A stretch of DNA of 64,000 nucleotides from DASTPP01 sp035762175 (GTDB lineage: Bacteria > Myxococcota_A > Polyangia > Polyangiales > Polyangiaceae): assembly GCA_035762175.1 (NCBI GenBank), contig DASTPP010000021.1, positions 1 to 64,000 on the forward strand, written 5' to 3'. This document shows, in pieces, positions 62,635-64,000 of the stretch. The notes under the pieces were generated by a model. The model was not told where the DNA came from. It did not search any database and saw only the letters and a program-made list of their open reading frames with translations. How positions within the stretch are numbered: position 1 is the first letter of the stretch; every line of letters starts with the position of its first letter. The position numbers and the translations under genes were made by a program.

Positions 62635-64000
62635 TCAGGCGCGCGAGCGGGCCTCGAAGTAGGCGTCGCTGACGCTGTAGATGACGAGGTCGCGCGCCTC
62701 GGCGTTGCGGCCGACCCAGGTGAGCCGCTCGGCGCCGCCGGGCGGCGGGCCGCCGGCGAGGCCGGCCGCGGCGGCGATGGCCGAGAGGGCGAGGCCGATG
62801 TCGCCGAGGGCGAGCAGGGCGGAGCGGTTGCCCCAGGCGTTCGACGCGGTCTGCAGCGTGCTCGCGCGGTTGCCGAGCGAGGAGATGACCTCGAGGGCGA
62901 GCACGGAGGCGTCGTTGCTGAGGGCGTCGGGCATCGAGCGCTGGATGCGCGCGCGGTAGTCTTGCAGCTTGTTCGGGTCGACGCCCTGGGGCTGCCAGTG
63001 CGGGGCGAGCGTCTGCAAGAACGCGGCGACGAGGGGCCAGAGCTCGATGGGGGCGGTGCGGGCGAAGGCGGCGACGTGCCCTTGCAAGATCTTGAGGGCG
63101 CGCAGGAGCAGGAAGGGGCGGGCCTTCTGGTGCTGCTCGCCGAGCAGCGAGGGCCCGAGCACGAGCGTCGGGGGGTTGGACGCGGCGGGCAGGCAGACGG
63201 CGCCGAGGCTCGGGGCGACGTAGACGTGGGGCGGGGCGAGGCCGAAGGCGTCGGCGTACTCGTAGACCTCGTTGGGCGAGGCCTCGGCCTCGGGGGGCAG
63301 GGGCGAGGCGCGCATGCCGCGCAGGTCGAGGGCGGTGGCGCCGTCGAGCGCGTCGCCCGCCTGGCGCAGCAGGTTGCGGAAGGCGGGGGTGAAGAGCTCG
63401 GGGGCGAGCAGGTCGTCGAGGTCGGCGGAGAAGGCGCCGTCGCGGCCCTCGAGCTCGGAGGGCCGGCCCTCGAGCGCGGCGAGGGTGGCGGCGGCGACGC
63501 GGGCGGCGTCGGGGCGGCCGCGCAGCTCGAAGACGGTGGTGAGGTTGGCGAAGAAGTGCAGGTCGAAGCGGCCCGTGGTCAGGGCGCGCCGGGCGTCGGC
63601 GGCGGTGCGGTCGAGCAGCACGTTGGCGGCGGGCGCGGCGCCGCGCCGCAGGTGGAACTCGGCGAGCGCGCGCAGGGCGTGCGGGTCTTGCGGCGCCTCT
63701 TTGCGCAGGGCATCGAGGGTGGTCTCGGCCTTGCGGGCGTCGCCGCCCTCTTCGTGGAGGCGGGCGAGCTCGACGACCCGGCGCCGGCGCAGGGCGGCGT
63801 CGTCGCCGGCGGCGGCGACGAGGGCCTGCTGCTCGTTCAGGGCGCGGGCGAGGTCGCCGGCGGCGAAGAAGATGGCGACGAGGCGCTCGCGCGCGCCCTC
63901 GTCGTTCGGGGCGCGGCGCAGGACCTCGTTGTAGGCGGACTCGGCGCGCTCGGGGTCGGGGCGCTCGTCTTCGTAGAGGCGGCCGAGGCGGCGGTAGAGC
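62635..64000 (-). CDS. TPR protein, C-terminal part (5' end outside window)
   Basis: Partial gene; the frame is open through the window edge (codons from 63999), so the start is missing. The part seen has 455 residues. Near the edge are tetratricopeptide units (LYRRLGRLYEDERPDPERAE, SAYNEVLRRAPNDEGARERL, VELARLHEEGGDARKAETTL), then a different domain with FHLRRGAAPAANVLLDRTAA, RFDLHFFANLTTVFELRGRP and a helical C terminus ending ISVSDAYFEARSRA-like (YSVSDAYFEARSRA). Such very large TPR proteins are common in myxobacteria. Function unknown; an apparent start at 63621 is an internal GTG. Confidence 0.75.
   Translation of the reverse strand, partial: LYRRLGRLYEDERPDPERAESAYNEVLRRAPNDEGARERLVAIFFAAGDLARALNEQQALVAAAGDDAALRRRRVVELARLHEEGGDARKAETTLDALRKEAPQDPHALRALAEFHLRRGAAPAANVLLDRTAADARRALTTGRFDLHFFANLTTVFELRGRPDAARVAAATLAALEGRPSELEGRDGAFSADLDDLLAPELFTPAFRNLLRQAGDALDGATALDLRGMRASPLPPEAEASPNEVYEYADAFGLAPPHVYVAPSLGAVCLPAASNPPTLVLGPSLLGEQHQKARPFLLLRALKILQGHVAAFARTAPIELWPLVAAFLQTLAPHWQPQGVDPNKLQDYRARIQRSMPDALSNDASVLALEVISSLGNRASTLQTASNAWGNRSALLALGDIGLALSAIAAAAGLAGGPPPGGAERLTWVGRNAEARDLVIYSVSDAYFEARSRA

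Overview
The window is a GC-rich (GC at most third codon positions) chromosomal segment that looks like a myxobacterium (Myxococcota, probably the Polyangiales/Sorangium side). Supporting signs are a TIGR02265/DUF2378-type protein, two large eukaryotic-like Ser/Thr kinases (one with 14 WD40 repeats), delta-60-repeat and Gly-rich lipoproteins, HYR domains and many predicted outer-membrane lipoproteins. I see no rRNA, tRNA or CRISPR array.

Layout. 0.2-7.2 kb: PAS-STAS regulator, secreted lipoprotein, PLP trans-sulfuration enzyme, glutathione transferase, then debris (an IS3-type transposase fragment abutting a broken nucleotidyltransferase, followed by a five-copy 44-45 bp repeat) and a hypothetical protein. 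7.3-19.1 kb: several lipoproteins (one carries a bifunctional-nuclease domain), a TIGR02265-type protein, a STAS-like protein, a PQQ-like propeller, a delta-60 repeat protein and a membrane Ser/Thr kinase. 19.2-25.6 kb (minus strand): a NadE-like amide synthase, AMP-forming ligase, acyl carrier protein, hexapeptide acyltransferase and Tat-type heparinase II/III lipoprotein. The order and spacing suggest one pathway that loads and amidates an acid on a carrier protein, transfers it to a glycan, and trims a glycan. 26.9-33.0 kb: DJ-1/PfpI protein antisense to DoxX, and a kinase-nSTAND-WD40 giant. 33.0-42.0 kb: accessory zone with a nested inverted repeat, a fused nucleotidyltransferase-HEPN protein with an Rpn-nuclease-type tail, an RCC1 scrap, a HYR/'FQNG'-repeat membrane protein, a CHAT-protease/TPR/formylglycine-generating-enzyme-like fusion, a META lipoprotein, a 22-bp tandem repeat ending in a near-perfect hairpin, and duplicated gene tails.

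42.0-62.6 kb: an M1 aminopeptidase, then the main system, a minus-strand class I lanthipeptide locus. Its order of transcription is glycosyltransferase, precursor peptide with FxLx leader and GG site, two strong hairpins, MBL-fold protein 2, LanC, C39-peptidase ABC exporter, LanB-2, LanB-1, MBL-fold protein 1, JmjC oxygenase. Most junctions are 4-bp GTGA/ATGA overlaps. Two complete LanB dehydratases, two paralogous MBL proteins and a JmjC protein around a single precursor is unusual. The precursor has lost its expected stop codon by what looks like a one-base change. A divergent cupin gene and a partial TPR gene end the window.
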